Origin: Alphaproteobacteria bacterium
Lineage (GTDB): Bacteria; Pseudomonadota; Alphaproteobacteria; Micropepsales; Micropepsaceae
DNA: 64,000 nucleotides
NCBI GenBank assembly: GCA_018971835.1
Contig: JAGWZW010000002.1
Span: forward strand, 19,789 to 83,788
Reading direction: 5' to 3'
In this document: piece after piece, positions 39,511 through 50,665 of the stretch
Layout of the letters: the number at the start of each line of letters is the position of its first letter
Position numbering within the stretch: position 1 is the stretch's first letter
Notes under the pieces: model-generated
Told to the model about the DNA's origin: nothing
What the model saw: the letters and a program-made list of their open reading frames with translations, nothing else
The model's database searches: none
Program-made: the position numbers and the translations under genes

Positions 39511-40914
39511 TTACTGAAACGCCCGCACATCCGTCAGATGCCCGGCAATTGCGGCGGCAGCGGCCATCGCCGGCGAGACCAGATGCGTGCGCCCGCCGCG
39601 GCCCTGGCGGCCTTCGAAATTGCGGTTGGAGGTGGAGGCGCAACGTTCGCCCGGCTCCAGCCGGTCGGCGTTCATGGCCAGGCACATTGAGCAGCCCGGC
39701 TCGCGCCATTCGAACCCGGCTTCGATGAAAATCCTGTCGAGCCCTTCTTCTTCGGCCTGATGTTTCACCAGCCCCGAACCGGGCACCACCATCGCGTTCA
39801 CGTGCGAAGAAACCTTGCGGCCTTTTGCGATCGCGGCGGCGGCGCGCAGATCCTCGATGCGGCCGTTGGTGCAGGAGCCGATGAAGACGCGGTCGATCTT
39901 CACTTCAGAGAGCGGCGTGCCCGGTTTCAGATCCATGTAGGCGAGCGCGCGTTCCACGCCTTCGCGCTTGCCGACATCGGCGATGCTCGCCGGATCGGGA
40001 ACCACGGCGCTGATGGGCAAGCCCTGCTCGGGCGAGGTGCCCCAGGTCACCATCGGCGCGATCTCGGCAGCATCGAGCACGATCTCTTCGTCGAAGTGCG
40101 CGCCGTCATCGGATTTCAGCGTCCGCCAATACAGCTTCGCCGCCTCGAAGGCCGCGGCCTTGGGCGCGCGCGGCCGGCCGGCGACATAGGCGAAGGTCGT
40201 CTCGTCCGGCGCGATCAGCCCGGCGCGTGCCCCGCCCTCGATGGTGAGGTTGCACAGCGTCATGCGCCCTTCCATCGACAGCGCGCGCACTGCGTCGCCG
40301 GCATATTCGATCACGTAGCCGGTGCCGCCCGCCGTGCCGATCTTGGCGATGACGGCCAGCGCCATATCCTTCGCGGTCACGCCGATGGGCAGCTTGCCGT
40401 TCACCGTGATGCGCATGTTCTTCGATTTGGGGATCAGCAGCGTCTGCGTGGCCAGCACGTGCTCGACTTCCGAGGTGCCGATGCCGAAGGCCAGCGCGCC
40501 GAAGGCGCCATGCGTGGAGGTGTGCGAATCGCCGCAGACGATGGTGGCGCCCGGCAGGGTGAAGCCCTGCTCCGGCCCGACGATGTGGACGATGCCCTGG
40601 CGGACGTCGTCCATCGCCAGATATTCGATGCCGAAATCGCGGGCGTTCTGCTCCAGGGTGGCGATCTGGGTGCGGGATTCGGGATCGGCGATGCCCTGGT
40701 CCCGGTCCTTGGTCGGGACGTTGTGGTCGGCGACGGCGAGGGTGCGCTCCGGGCAGCGGACCTTGCGCCCGGCCAGCTTGAGGCCCTCGAAGGCCTGCGG
40801 GCTGGTCACTTCGTGGACCAGGTGCCGGTCGATATAGAGAACGGAGGCCTCGCCTTTGGCCTCGTGGACCAGATGGGCATCCCAGATCTTGTCGTAGAGC
40901 GTCTTTGCCGTCAT
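39511..40914 (-). CDS. leuC: 3-isopropylmalate dehydratase large subunit
   Basis: LeuC with LeuD isomerises 2-isopropylmalate to 3-isopropylmalate in leucine synthesis. The 467-residue aconitase-like protein has the [4Fe-4S] cysteines 348 (FIGSCTNGR), 408 and 411 (GCSMCLAMN), and [20 protein letters not shown]. The partner leuD is not in this window. Its 5' region (40915-41160) separates it from the divergent histidine kinase; I see no leader peptide or riboswitch there. Confidence 0.95.
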   Translation of the reverse strand: MTAKTLYDKIWDAHLVHEAKGEASVLYIDRHLVHEVTSPQAFEGLKLAGRKVRCPERTLAVADHNVPTKDRDQGIADPESRTQIATLEQNARDFGIEYLAMDDVRQGIVHIVGPEQGFTLPGATIVCGDSHTSTHGAFGALAFGIGTSEVEHVLATQTLLIPKSKNMRITVNGKLPIGVTAKDMALAVIAKIGTAGGTGYVIEYAGDAVRALSMEGRMTLCNLTIEGGARAGLIAPDETTFAYVAGRPRAPKAAAFEAAKLYWRTLKSDDGAHFDEEIVLDAAEIAPMVTWGTSPEQGLPISAVVPDPASIADVGKREGVERALAYMDLKPGTPLSEVKIDRVFIGSCTNGRIEDLRAAAAIAKGRKVSSHVNAMVVPGSGLVKHQAEEEGLDRIFIEAGFEWREPGCSMCLAMNADRLEPGERCASTSNRNFEGRQGRGGRTHLVSPAMAAAAAIAGHLTDVRAFQ

Positions 40915-41160
40915 GTGCCGTTGCTACCTCATGCCGGGCCCGTAAAACACCAAGGATCGCCTTGGTGCAAGAGGCTTACGTCCGCCGGGGCCGTCGCGAC
41001 ATAGTATTTCGCGGACCCGTTCCGCATTGTGGACAGGGCACGGGCGGCCAGCCGGCTTGATGAACCGTTGGTTGCGGCTGGGGCGCAGCATTAACTTCTA
41101 ATATTAAACGAAATTTAGCGTCGCCGGCCGTAGCCTGAGCGCGAAATGGAACGCGCATAG

Positions 41161-42021
41161 ATGTACGCCAGCTTCTTGGAGCATCGCAAAGGCAACTCGC
41201 TGCTATCGCGCTACAGCGAAGAGTTAGGCACCTGTGTCTCGCGCGCCCGGTCGGAGCGCGCCCTGCGCGCCGCGGCGATGGACCAGGCGCTGGCCAACCG
41301 CGCCAAGTCCGAATTCCTCGCCAACATGAGCCATGAATTGCGCACGCCGCTCAACGCCATCATCGGCTTTTCCGAGCTGATCCGCTACCTCGGCGGCAAC
41401 CCGGAAAAGGCCTGCGAATATTCGGGGCTGATCGAGCAGGCGGGGCGGCACCTGCTGGAGATCATTTCCGACATACTCGACATCTCGAAGATCGAGAGCG
41501 GGCGTTTCGAGCTGGACCTCGAAGAAGCGCCGGTGCGCGAGTTGATCGGCGCCTGCGTCAGCCTGGTCGAAACCCGCATGACTCAGAAGCATCAGATGCT
41601 GCAGTTGAAGCTGGCGCCCGATCTGCCGGCGATCCGCGCCGACGTCACGCGCCTCAAGCAGGTCATCATCAACCTGCTCAGCAACGCCCACAAATTCACG
41701 CCGGAAGACGGGCGCATCGTGCTGGCGGCCACGCCGTCGGCCAACGACACCGTCACCATCGCGATTCAGGACACGGGAATCGGCATGAGCGGCGAACAGA
41801 TCGCCGTGGCCCTGACGCCCTTCGGCCAGATCCGCAACGGCCACACTCGCGCGCATGAGGGCACCGGCCTCGGCCTGCCCATCGCCAAGGCCCTGATCGA
41901 GCAGCATCACGGCCGCTTCTACATCAACAGCGTCGAAAATGGTGGGACCACGATCGTTTTCACCCTGCCGCGCGATCCCGACCAGGTTGCGCGCCATCCC
42001 GCGAAGGAGGGCGCCTCATGA
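41161..42021 (+). CDS. Sensor-less soluble histidine kinase
   Basis: This 286-residue kinase has no membrane segment and no recognisable sensor domain: about 45 residues of helix precede HisKA with His58 in NMSHELRTPLNAIIG. The ATPase domain has the N box LLSNAHKF, G1 DTGIGM and G2 GTGLGLPIAK, so it should be active. It resembles the cytoplasmic kinases of the PleC/PdhS type in core sequence, but I cannot identify its partner. Its stop codon overlaps the start of the HerA-like ATPase gene by 4 bases, so the two are translationally coupled. Confidence 0.88.
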   Translation: MYASFLEHRKGNSLLSRYSEELGTCVSRARSERALRAAAMDQALANRAKSEFLANMSHELRTPLNAIIGFSELIRYLGGNPEKACEYSGLIEQAGRHLLEIISDILDISKIESGRFELDLEEAPVRELIGACVSLVETRMTQKHQMLQLKLAPDLPAIRADVTRLKQVIINLLSNAHKFTPEDGRIVLAATPSANDTVTIAIQDTGIGMSGEQIAVALTPFGQIRNGHTRAHEGTGLGLPIAKALIEQHHGRFYINSVENGGTTIVFTLPRDPDQVARHPAKEGAS

Positions 42022-43760
42022 CTGCATACCGCAGCGAAACCTCGGCCCGCGCTGCGCCGTTGCCCCCGCCCATGCCGTCCATGCCGCACTCGCCCGCGCC
42101 GCGCTCCGGCGGTTCCGACCGGGGGCTGGCGCCCGAAGCCGCAGCCGTACGGCTGGGCCGCGTGGTTTCGGTGTCGGGCGCGCAGGCCGTCGCCGTGCTC
42201 GACCGTCCGCAGTCCGCCGCCGAAGGCCCGCGTGTGGAGATCGGCGCCACGCTGGTGGTGCCCACGCCTTATGCCACCGTGGTGGGCGTCGTCTCGGCGG
42301 TCAGCATGCCGATCCCCGATCTGGTGACGGATCAAAGCAACGTCCATCTGATCGAACTCAATCTCGCCGGCGAGATCGTGGTGGACGGGCGCACGGCACG
42401 CCCGGTGTTCCGCCGCGGCGTGTCCAGCCTGCCCAGCATCGGCGACATCGTTTATCTCGCCGACCATCAGGCGCTGACGCTGGCCTATTCGCATCCCGGG
42501 TCGGCCACCATCGAGGTGGGCACGCTTTATCAGAATCCCAAGGTGCCCGCCCGCCTGCTGGTGGACGAGCTGTTCGGCAAGCATTTTCTCGTGGTCGGCA
42601 CCACGGGCTGCGGCAAGTCCTCGGCGCTGACCTGCATCCTGCAGAGCGTGCTGCCGGAATACCGCTTTGCGCGCATCGTGGTGCTCGACATCCACAACGA
42701 ATACGCCGATGCCTTCGGCGGGCAGGCGGAGATCATCGATCCTTCAACGCTCAATCTGCCGTTCTGGCTTTTGAACTTCCAGGAACTGACAGCCGCCTTC
42801 ACCAGCGCCGACGACAACCGCGAAACCGAAATCGAAATCCTGAGCGATGCGGTGATGTGGGCCAAGAAGCGCTATTCGGATTCGCCCGCCGGGCGGCTGC
42901 GCCGGCCCGCGGAAGGCCAGACCATCACGGTGGACACGCCGGTGCCGTTCCGCCTCTCCGACATGGTCGCCTATATCGACGAGCAACTGGGAAGGCTCGA
43001 CCGTACGCTCGCCACCTATTCCTACAAGCGGCTGAAGGCCCGCATCGAAACGCTGGTCAGCGATCCACGCTACAGCTTCATGTTCGGCAGCCTGATGATC
43101 GAGGACACGATGGCCCAGGTGCTGGGCCGGCTGTTCCGCGTGCCGGTGGGCGACAGGCCGATCACGGTGCTGAAGCTGGCCGCGGTTCCGGGCGAGATTC
43201 TGGACGTGGTGATTTCGGTGGTGTCGCGGCTGGCCTTCGATCTGGCGATCTGGAGCGAGGGGCGGCTGCCGGTGCTGATCGTCTGCGAAGAGGCGCACCG
43301 CTACGCGCCGGCAGAAACCAGCGACCGCTTCCTGCCCACGCGCGAGGCCCTGGCACGCATCGCCAAGGAAGGACGCAAATACGGCGTCTCGCTGGCGCTC
43401 ATCACGCAGCGGCCGTCGGAACTGGACCCCACCATTCTCTCCCAGTGCAGCACGGCCATCGCCATGCGGCTGTCGACCGCGCGCGATCAGGCGGTGGTGC
43501 GCGCCAACACCCATGAAGGCGCGCTCGACCTCCTGGATTTCCTGCCGCTGCTGGGCGATCGCGAGGCCGTGGTGCTGGGCCAGGGCGTGGTGATGCCGAT
43601 GCGCATCCGCTTCCGCGATCTTAACAGCAACGGCGTCTCGCAGAACGGCCACACCTGCTTCTCGCAAGCCTGGAAGCACGCCGAAATCGACCAGCAGATG
43701 CTGGAAGGCGTGGTGCAGCGCTGGCGCACGCCCTCGCGGATCAAGAACAGCTGGATGTGA
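42018..43760 (+). CDS. HerA-like DUF87 ATPase
   Basis: This 580-residue protein is a FtsK/HerA-superfamily ATPase. A Pro/Ser-rich N-terminus is followed by a HAS-barrel-like beta domain (about 45-165), then Walker A GTTGCGKSSA at 194-203 and Walker B PVLIVCEEAHRYAP, with VSLALITQRPSELDPTILSQC as the sensor region. Archaeal HerA works with the nuclease NurA in end resection; no nuclease gene is adjacent here. Bacterial relatives serve unknown or defence roles. It is coupled by a 4-base overlap to the upstream kinase. Confidence 0.88.
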   Translation: MTAYRSETSARAAPLPPPMPSMPHSPAPRSGGSDRGLAPEAAAVRLGRVVSVSGAQAVAVLDRPQSAAEGPRVEIGATLVVPTPYATVVGVVSAVSMPIPDLVTDQSNVHLIELNLAGEIVVDGRTARPVFRRGVSSLPSIGDIVYLADHQALTLAYSHPGSATIEVGTLYQNPKVPARLLVDELFGKHFLVVGTTGCGKSSALTCILQSVLPEYRFARIVVLDIHNEYADAFGGQAEIIDPSTLNLPFWLLNFQELTAAFTSADDNRETEIEILSDAVMWAKKRYSDSPAGRLRRPAEGQTITVDTPVPFRLSDMVAYIDEQLGRLDRTLATYSYKRLKARIETLVSDPRYSFMFGSLMIEDTMAQVLGRLFRVPVGDRPITVLKLAAVPGEILDVVISVVSRLAFDLAIWSEGRLPVLIVCEEAHRYAPAETSDRFLPTREALARIAKEGRKYGVSLALITQRPSELDPTILSQCSTAIAMRLSTARDQAVVRANTHEGALDLLDFLPLLGDREAVVLGQGVVMPMRIRFRDLNSNGVSQNGHTCFSQAWKHAEIDQQMLEGVVQRWRTPSRIKNSWM

Positions 43761-43772
43761 CGGCGCGGGCGG

Positions 43773-43964
43773 TTAGTGCCCGCCGAAGAAATAGGCCACC
43801 AGGCCGATGACGATGAGGGCGATGAACTGCGCCAACACGCGCAGGCGCATCATCTTGTTGGAGAGCAGGCGCGCCTTCGGCCCTTCCACGAACATGGTCG
43901 AGACGCCGCCGATCAGGACCAGCGCCACCACGCCGATGGCGGCGAAGATCAGGAATGTTCGCAT
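43773..43964 (-). CDS. Small HIG1-like twin-helix membrane protein
   Basis: This 63-residue protein has two membrane helices (about 3-25 and 43-60) joined by a basic loop containing NKMMRLRVLAQ, which matches the HIG1 domain pattern. HIG1 proteins in mitochondria and alphaproteobacteria are linked to cytochrome oxidase assembly; the role here is inferred only. It converges on the HerA-like gene. Confidence 0.72.
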   Translation of the reverse strand: MRTFLIFAAIGVVALVLIGGVSTMFVEGPKARLLSNKMMRLRVLAQFIALIVIGLVAYFFGGH

Positions 43965-44005
43965 GGCTGTGTCCTTTGCCGGTCGGGCGCGACTATAGCC
44001 CGGGA

Positions 44006-44494
44006 TCAGCTTTCGCTGCACCAGGGTTGGCGGCGCTCGCCATGATAGGGCCGGGCATGGCCGGCGGCGATCATGGCGCGGCCGACATCGCCCCGCGCAT
44101 CCTCGACCGTGGCGTCCACCCGCCCGCCATATTTGTCGTAGCGCACATTGCTGAGTTCGACCTCGCCGCCGCCGATGCGGCGGGCCAGATAGTCCCGCGC
44201 CGCCTCGGCCTGTGTCCGCTCGTCGTCGCAGCGGGCGTGCAGTTCCGGCGCGTCGATGCCCTCGATCCGCACATGCACGTCGATGGCCTCGCCCAGCCAG
44301 ATATGGGCCGTGGCCTCGAAAGTATCGCCGTCGATCACCTTGAGCACCTCGGCCCGCACCGGCCCATCGAACGCCGCCGCCGCCACGCGATAGCCGGGCG
44401 GCGCCGTATCGCTGGCCGGGTTGGCGGCGGACAGGCCGAGAATGAGCAGCCCGGCCCCCAGGACGGCGAAGCTCCAAAGTTGCACGGACCGCAT
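44006..44494 (-). CDS. Thermonuclease (SNase-like) family protein
   Basis: This 162-residue protein has a hydrophobic N-terminal segment (signal or anchor) and a staphylococcal-nuclease-like domain. The motifs KVIDGDTFEA, VRIEGIDAPE and YDKYGGRVDATV carry the expected Asp, Arg and acidic residues, so nuclease activity on DNA or RNA outside the cytoplasm is plausible. A longer start at 44512 adds six residues. It is upstream of the HIG1-like gene on the same strand. Confidence 0.82.
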   Translation of the reverse strand: MRSVQLWSFAVLGAGLLILGLSAANPASDTAPPGYRVAAAAFDGPVRAEVLKVIDGDTFEATAHIWLGEAIDVHVRIEGIDAPELHARCDDERTQAEAARDYLARRIGGGEVELSNVRYDKYGGRVDATVEDARGDVGRAMIAAGHARPYHGERRQPWCSES

Positions 44495-44557
44495 GATGCA
44501 ACCGCTCTGCAATCAATAACAGCAAAACCGGAACATAACGCGAACTTCTGCGCCTGT

Positions 44558-44998
44558 CTACCAGCTTCCCGTATTGGGCATGGAGGCCCAGGGCTCGGCC
44601 GCCGCCTTTGGGCCGCCTTCCTGCAGCAGCTCGATGGAGATGCCGTCGGGCGAGCGGACGAAGGCCATGTGTCCGTCGCGCGGCGGCCGGTTGATGGTCA
44701 CTCCGCCGTCCATTAGCCGCTGGCAGGTGGTGTAGATGTCGTCCACCCGGTAGGCGAGGTGGCCGAAATTGCGCCCGCCCTGATAATCCTCCGGATCCCA
44801 GTTGTAGGTCAGTTCGACCAGCGGGGCCTGATTTTTCCGGGCCAGTTCCAGATCGTCCGGCGCGGCGAGGAAGACCAGCGTGAAGCGGCCTTTTTCGTTC
44901 TCCATGCGGTGGGCCTCCTTGAGGCCCAACAGGTCGCAATAGAATTTGAGCGAGGCATCGAGATCCTTCACCCGGATCATGGTGTGCAGATAGCGCAT
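44558..44998 (-). CDS. gloA: Lactoylglutathione lyase (glyoxalase I)
   Basis: GloA converts the hemithioacetal of methylglyoxal and glutathione to S-lactoylglutathione. The 146-residue protein keeps the metal-ligand pattern His5 (YLHTMIRV), Glu in VELTYNWD, His in FGHLAYRVDD and Glu in ISIELLQ. The start at 44998 (MRYLHTMIRVKDLD) is the standard one. Glutathione would come from gshB, also in this window. Confidence 0.93.
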   Translation of the reverse strand: MRYLHTMIRVKDLDASLKFYCDLLGLKEAHRMENEKGRFTLVFLAAPDDLELARKNQAPLVELTYNWDPEDYQGGRNFGHLAYRVDDIYTTCQRLMDGGVTINRPPRDGHMAFVRSPDGISIELLQEGGPKAAAEPWASMPNTGSW

Positions 44999-45071
44999 GG
45001 GTTTCTCCTGCTTGGTTCTTTTTGTCGCAATTCCGGGTGGGAAACCGGTTCCCACTTTTGCTGGAATTGCT

Positions 45072-45554
45072 TTACGCCAGCGCGTCCACTGCGGCGTCCG
45101 ACAGGCTGCCGGGCACGATGGTCACGGGAATGGGATAGGCGCCCGCCTGTGGCCCGGCCACCAGTGTCACCAACGGTCCCGGTCCTTCCTTCGAGGTGCC
45201 AGATGCCAGCACCAGGATCGAAATGTCCTTGTCGGACCGGATCAGGTTCATCACGCATTCGGCGGTGTCGCCGTGCTCGATCACCAGTTCGGGCATCTGT
45301 CCGGAAAGCTCGTTGACCAGCTTCGCGGCGTCGTGCAGCGCCGCTTCGGCTTCCTCATGCGCTTCCTCGCGCATGATTTCCTCGACACCGCGCCATTGCT
45401 GGATGTCACCTGGCGCCGCCACGCAGATCAGCGTGACGCGGCCGCCGGTATGTTGCGCGCGGCGCGTGGCAAAGCGCAGGGCCACTTTGCATTCCGGCGT
45501 CTTGTCCACCACGACGAGGAATTTCCGCGGCGCAGCGTGCGGGCTGTCTGTCAT
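45072..45554 (-). CDS. Universal stress protein family
   Basis: This 160-residue protein has the UspA fold: an N-terminal strand KFLVVVDKTPECKVALRFA, a long insertion of helices and a C-terminal half with SILVLASGTSKEGPGPLV and PVTIVPGSL. The ATP-binding G-x2-G-x9-G-S/T pattern is only partly matched. It lies between mutS and gloA on the same strand. Confidence 0.84.
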   Translation of the reverse strand: MTDSPHAAPRKFLVVVDKTPECKVALRFATRRAQHTGGRVTLICVAAPGDIQQWRGVEEIMREEAHEEAEAALHDAAKLVNELSGQMPELVIEHGDTAECVMNLIRSDKDISILVLASGTSKEGPGPLVTLVAGPQAGAYPIPVTIVPGSLSDAAVDALA

Positions 45555-45599
45555 GGCCGGAATGCTGCCACCCTTCGGCCCTGCCCCGCAAGAGCGGCA

Positions 45600-48293
45600 T
45601 CAAGCCTCAGATTCGAGGCGGGCCTTCAGGGCATACACGAGATCGAGAGCTGCTTTGGGCGTCAGCGCGTCCGGCAAGACGGCCCGCAGCGCTTCCTCTA
45701 CCGCGCTTTTTTGCGCTTCGGGTTTGGGCGCGGCCTGCACCTGAAACAGCGGCAGGTCATCGATGCGCGCCAGCGGCTTGTGGCCTTCGCGCCCCTCTTC
45801 CAGCGCCTTCAGCACCGCTTCGGCGCGCGCGATCACAGGCCCCGGCAGGCCTGCCAGCTTGGCCACATGGATGCCGTAGGAACGGTCGGCCGCACCTGGC
45901 GCCACTTCATGCAGAAAGACGATGCTGTCGTTCCATTCCGACACCCGCATGGTCACACAGGCGAGCGAGGCGAGCCGCTCCGAGAGCGCCGTCATTTCAT
46001 GATAGTGGGTCGCGAACAGCGCGCGCGACTTGTTGCTTTCGTGCAGATGCTCCGCCGCCGCCCAGGCGATGGCGAGGCCGTCGAAGGTGGCGGTGCCGCG
46101 GCCGATCTCGTCGAGGATGACGAGGCTCTGCTGCGTCGCCTGATTGAGGATCGCCGCCGTCTCCACCATCTCCACCATGAAGGTGGAGCGGCCGCGCGCC
46201 AGATCGTCGGCCGCGCCGACGCGGGAAAACAGCTTGTCCACGATGCCGATATGCGCGGTTTCGGCCGGCACGAAGGCGCCCATCTGCGCCAGGATGGCGA
46301 TCAGTGCGTTCTGGCGCAGGAAGGTGGACTTGCCCGCCATGTTGGGGCCGGTGACAAGCCACAATCTTCCCGGCCCGTCCGCCGACAGGTCGCAATCGTT
46401 CGGCACGAAGCTGCCGGATTGCGCGGCTTCCAGCGCCGCCTCCACCACCGGATGACGCCCGCGCTTGATCTCGAAGCCGAGGCTGGTGTCCACCTTGGGC
46501 CGGACATGGCGGCGTTCGAAGGCGAGCGCGGCAAGCGCGGTGGCCACGTCGAGTCGCGCCAGTGCCGCGGCAACCGCCGATAATGGCGCCTGCGCCGCCA
46601 GTGCTTCGGCCACCAGGCGATCGAACAGTTCGCGCTCGATGGCGAGCGCCTGATCGGCGGCCTGCGAAATGCGATTGGCCAGCGTGGCCAGCTCGTCGGT
46701 GGAGAAGCGCACCGCGCTGCCGATGGTCTGGCGGTGGCGGAAGGTCTGGCGCTGTTCCTCCGTCTGCAACTTGTCGGCATGGACCGGCGTGGTCTCGATG
46801 AAATAGCCCAGGATGCCGTTGTGCTTGATCTTGAGCGAGGTGACGGCAGTGGTTTCGCGATAGCGCGCTTCCAGCCCGGCGATGACGCGGCGGCTTTCAT
46901 CGCGCAAGCTGCGCACTTCGTCCAGCGGCGCATGGGCGCCCGGGCGGATGAAGCCGCCGTCGCGCGCGAAGAAGGGCGGCTCGGCCACCAGCAGATGCGA
47001 AAGCTGATCGGACAGGCGCGAGGCGGCCGCGATGCCCGCGGTCATTTCATCGCGCGCAGCGCGCGCTTCGCCCGGCTCGTCGGCCAGCGGATCGTCGAAG
47101 ATGTGCAACGCATCGCGTAGCGAACGCGCGGCGTTCAGGCCGTCGCGCAGCGCCGCCAGATCGCGCGGTCCGCCGCGGCCGACGCTGAGCCGTCCCAGCG
47201 CGCGGGCGATGTCGGGCGCGCCGCGCAAGTGTTCGCGCAAGCTCGCGCGCAGTTCGCTATTCGAAACGAAACAGGCCACCGCATCGTGGCGCGCGGCGAT
47301 GGCGGCCGGATCGGTCAAGGGCGAGGACAGCCGCGCCGCCAGCTCGCGCGCGCCTGCCGCCGTCACCGTGCGGTCGACGGTGGCGAGCAGTGAGCCCTTC
47401 CGCTCGCCCGAGAGCGTCTCGACCAGTTCGAGGTTGCGCCTTGTGGCGGCGTCGATGCCCATGAAGGCGCGCGGCGGCTCCTGCGCGATCGGCTGCAGCG
47501 CCGGCAGCTTGCCCTTCTGCGTCAGCTCCAGGTAGGAAACCAGCGCCCCCGCTGCCGAAAGCTCTGCCCGCGAAAAGCTGCCGAAGCCCTCCAGCGCCGC
47601 CACCTTGTAGAGCGCCTTGAGCGCCCGCTCGCCGCCTGCGGAATCGAACTTGATGGTGGGCAGCGGCGTCAGCGCCGGGCCCAGCGCCTTGAGCAGGGGG
47701 CCGAGCGCGTCGTCGGCCAGCAGCCCATCCGGCGCCAGCAGCTCGCGCGGGGCCAGCCGGGCCAGTTCCGCCCCGATCTCCCCGGCCTCCATCCGCCCCA
47801 CCCGGAACTCGCCGGTACTCATGTCGGCTGAGGCCAGGGCGAAATCGCCGCCGGCCCGCCCCAGCGCCGCCAGCAGGTTGGCGGCGCGGGCTTCCAGCAG
47901 GGAGTCCTCGGTCAGCGTGCCGGGTGTGACCAGGCGGATCACCTGCCGCGCCACCACCGCTTTGGCGCCGCGCTTCCTGGCCTCGGCCGGATCCTCGGTC
48001 TGCTCGCAGACCGCCACCCGGAAGCCCTTGCGGATCAGCTTTTCCAGATATTGCTCGGCGGCGTGAACCGGCACCCCGCACATGGGGATATCTTCGCCCT
48101 GATGCTTGCCGCGTTTGGTCAGGGCGATGTCCAGCGCTTCGGACGCCTTTGCCGCATCCTCAAAAAAAAGCTCGTAAAAGTCGCCCATCCGGTAGAAGAG
48201 CAGATAGCCCTCATGCCCGGACTTGATCTGAAGATACTGCGCCATCATCGGCGTGGCGGGTTCGAGGGGCGGCAGGGTGGAAAGCTCGATCAT
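45600..48293 (-). CDS. mutS: DNA mismatch repair protein MutS
   Basis: MutS recognises mismatched bases and starts repair. The 897-residue protein has the mismatch-binding N-terminal domain with [11 protein letters not shown] (the Phe-x-Glu motif), the clamp and lever regions, and the ABC-type ATPase with Walker [10 protein letters not shown] at about residues 644-652 and [16 protein letters not shown] after it. The length and order are complete. It is divergent from the malic enzyme gene across 113 bases. Confidence 0.96.
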   Translation of the reverse strand: MIELSTLPPLEPATPMMAQYLQIKSGHEGYLLFYRMGDFYELFFEDAAKASEALDIALTKRGKHQGEDIPMCGVPVHAAEQYLEKLIRKGFRVAVCEQTEDPAEARKRGAKAVVARQVIRLVTPGTLTEDSLLEARAANLLAALGRAGGDFALASADMSTGEFRVGRMEAGEIGAELARLAPRELLAPDGLLADDALGPLLKALGPALTPLPTIKFDSAGGERALKALYKVAALEGFGSFSRAELSAAGALVSYLELTQKGKLPALQPIAQEPPRAFMGIDAATRRNLELVETLSGERKGSLLATVDRTVTAAGARELAARLSSPLTDPAAIAARHDAVACFVSNSELRASLREHLRGAPDIARALGRLSVGRGGPRDLAALRDGLNAARSLRDALHIFDDPLADEPGEARAARDEMTAGIAAASRLSDQLSHLLVAEPPFFARDGGFIRPGAHAPLDEVRSLRDESRRVIAGLEARYRETTAVTSLKIKHNGILGYFIETTPVHADKLQTEEQRQTFRHRQTIGSAVRFSTDELATLANRISQAADQALAIERELFDRLVAEALAAQAPLSAVAAALARLDVATALAALAFERRHVRPKVDTSLGFEIKRGRHPVVEAALEAAQSGSFVPNDCDLSADGPGRLWLVTGPNMAGKSTFLRQNALIAILAQMGAFVPAETAHIGIVDKLFSRVGAADDLARGRSTFMVEMVETAAILNQATQQSLVILDEIGRGTATFDGLAIAWAAAEHLHESNKSRALFATHYHEMTALSERLASLACVTMRVSEWNDSIVFLHEVAPGAADRSYGIHVAKLAGLPGPVIARAEAVLKALEEGREGHKPLARIDDLPLFQVQAAPKPEAQKSAVEEALRAVLPDALTPKAALDLVYALKARLESEA

Positions 48294-48406
48294 GAACCGG
48301 ACCTTACCAGATCGGCACTGCGCCAGAACCGGCTGCGGCAGACAGGTTCTTGTCAGGTCACGGCCTTAGACCCGATATTCTGTGGATTGACCCAACCGGA
48401 AAAGAA

Positions 48407-50665
48407 ATGTCCAACACTCCCAAACGGCCTTCCTTCACGCAGGAAGAAGTCCTCGCCTTTCACGCCGGCGCCAAGCCCGGCAAGATCGAAATCACGCCCA
48501 CCAAGCCGATGGCCACCCAGCGGGATCTCTCGCTGGCCTACAGCCCCGGCGTGGCCGTGCCGGTACGGATCATCGCCGAGCAGCCGGAAGCCGCCTACGA
48601 CTACACCGCCAAGGGCAATCTGGTGGCCGTGATCTCCAACGGCACGGCGATCCTGGGTCTGGGCGATCTCGGCGCGCTGGCCTCCAAGCCGGTGATGGAA
48701 GGCAAGGCCGTGCTCTTCAAGCGCTTCGCCGACGTGGACGCCATCGACCTCGAAGTCGATACCAAGGATGTGGACGCTTTCATCGCTGCCGTGCGCTATC
48801 TCGGCCCCAGCTTCGGCGGCATCAACCTGGAAGACATCAAGGCGCCGGACTGCTTCGTGATCGAGGAGAAGCTGCGCGAGTTGATGGACATTCCCGTCTT
48901 CCATGACGACCAGCACGGCACCGCCATCATCTCCACCGCCGGCATCATCAACGCGCTGCATCTGACCGGCCGCCACATCGAGCACATCAAGGTGGTGGTG
49001 AACGGCGCTGGCGCGGCAGGCATCGCCTGCCTCGAACTGCTGAAGGCGATGGGCCTGCCCAACGCCAATGCCGTGCTCTGCGATTCCAAGGGCGTGGTTT
49101 ACCGCGGCCGCACCGAGGGCATGAACCAGTGGAAGAGCGCGCACGCCGTCGATACGGATGCGCGCAGCCTGGCCGATGCGCTCGCCGGCGCCGACGTGTT
49201 CCTCGGCCTGTCGGTCAAGGGCGCGGTGACGCCGGACATGGTCAAATCCATGAACAAGGCGCCGATCATCTTTGCGATGGCCAACCCGGACCCGGAGATT
49301 ACCCCGGAAGACGCGCACGCCGTCCGCCCCGATGCCATCGTCGCCACCGGCCGCAGCGACTATGCCAACCAGGTCAACAACGTCCTGGGCTTTCCCTACA
49401 TCTTCCGCGGCGCGCTCGACGTGCGCGCCACCACCATCAACGAAGCGATGAAGATCGCCGCCGCCGAGGCGCTGGCCGAGCTGGCGCGCGAGGACGTGCC
49501 CGACGAGGTGGCCCAGGCCTATGGCAGCGCGCGGCCGGTCTATGGCCCCAACTACATCATCCCCGTGCCGTTCGATCCGCGCCTGATCAGCCGTGTGTCG
49601 TCCGCGGTGGCCGAGGCGGCGATCCGCACCGGGGTGGCGCGGCGCGCCCTGCCGGACGTGGAAGCCTATCGCGACCATCTTTCCGCCCGGCTCGATCCTT
49701 CGGCCTCGCTGTTCCAGCGCATCACGGCCAATGTGCGCGCCCACCCCAAGCGGGTGGTGTTCGCCGAGGGCGAAGAGGAATCGGTGATCCGCGCCGCGAT
49801 GGCGTTCCAGAACTCAGGGCTCGGCAAGGCCATCCTGATCGGCCGCACCCACATAATCTCCGAGCGGCTCACCCATATGGGCCTCGACGAGTCGAGCCTC
49901 GAAATCCACGACACCCAATCGGCGCGCCAGGGCTCGCCCTATATCGACCAGCTCTATCGACGCCTGCAGCGGCGGGGCGCGCTCTATCGCGACGCAGTGC
50001 GCATGGTCGCGGACGATCGCAACATCTACGGCGCCTCGATGCTGGCCGCAGGCGATGCCGATGCGCTGGTGACGGGCGTGACGCGCGCCTATTCGGTGGC
50101 GCTTGGCAATGTGCGCACGGTGCTCGATCCGCCGCGCGGGCAGCGGCCCATCGGCGTCAATCTCATCTTCACTCGGGGCCGGGTGATCTTCGTGGGCGAC
50201 ACCAGCGTGCACGAGATGCCGACCTCCGAGGAACTGGCCGACATCGCCATGCAGGTGGCCGGAACCGCACGCCGCTTCGGCTTCACGCCGCGGGTGGCGC
50301 TCGTGGCCTCCACCACTTTCGGCTTTCCGCGGAGCGAGCGCTCCGAGCGGGTGGTCGGCGCGGTCAACATTCTGGAACGGCGGGGCGTCGATTTCGAGTT
50401 CGACGGCGAGATGGCCGCGGACGTGGCGCTCGACCGCGAACGCATGGCCGCGCTTTATCCCTTCTGCCGGCTGACCGATGCGGCCAATGTGCTCATCATG
50501 CCGGCGATCCACTCCGCCTCGATCTCCACCAAGCTGCTGCAGGAAATCGGCGGCACCAACGTTCTGGGCCCGTTGCTGGTCGGCCTGGAGCATTCGGTGC
50601 AGATCGTGCCCCTGGGCGCCAAGATGAGCGAGATCTACAACGCCGCCCTGATCGCGGCGCTATAG
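48407..50665 (+). CDS. maeB: NADP-dependent malic enzyme with phosphotransacetylase-like domain
   Basis: MaeB decarboxylates malate to pyruvate and makes NADPH. The 752-residue protein has a malic enzyme part (about 1-430: [42 protein letters not shown]) and a C-terminal phosphate-acetyltransferase-like part (about 440-752) that is regulatory in characterised members. The start at 48407 is the ATG before [18 protein letters not shown]. Confidence 0.94.
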   Translation: MSNTPKRPSFTQEEVLAFHAGAKPGKIEITPTKPMATQRDLSLAYSPGVAVPVRIIAEQPEAAYDYTAKGNLVAVISNGTAILGLGDLGALASKPVMEGKAVLFKRFADVDAIDLEVDTKDVDAFIAAVRYLGPSFGGINLEDIKAPDCFVIEEKLRELMDIPVFHDDQHGTAIISTAGIINALHLTGRHIEHIKVVVNGAGAAGIACLELLKAMGLPNANAVLCDSKGVVYRGRTEGMNQWKSAHAVDTDARSLADALAGADVFLGLSVKGAVTPDMVKSMNKAPIIFAMANPDPEITPEDAHAVRPDAIVATGRSDYANQVNNVLGFPYIFRGALDVRATTINEAMKIAAAEALAELAREDVPDEVAQAYGSARPVYGPNYIIPVPFDPRLISRVSSAVAEAAIRTGVARRALPDVEAYRDHLSARLDPSASLFQRITANVRAHPKRVVFAEGEEESVIRAAMAFQNSGLGKAILIGRTHIISERLTHMGLDESSLEIHDTQSARQGSPYIDQLYRRLQRRGALYRDAVRMVADDRNIYGASMLAAGDADALVTGVTRAYSVALGNVRTVLDPPRGQRPIGVNLIFTRGRVIFVGDTSVHEMPTSEELADIAMQVAGTARRFGFTPRVALVASTTFGFPRSERSERVVGAVNILERRGVDFEFDGEMAADVALDRERMAALYPFCRLTDAANVLIMPAIHSASISTKLLQEIGGTNVLGPLLVGLEHSVQIVPLGAKMSEIYNAALIAAL

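Noticed and set aside
39760..41004. Long plus-strand open frame opposite leuC
   Set aside because: It is an antisense shadow caused by high GC content at third codon positions. The translation is rich in Arg, Gly, Ala and His with no domain.
41091..41107. Two TTAA half-sites upstream of the soluble histidine kinase, possible CtrA box
   Set aside because: The spacing is 9 bases, while the CtrA consensus needs 7. The surrounding bases do not extend the match.
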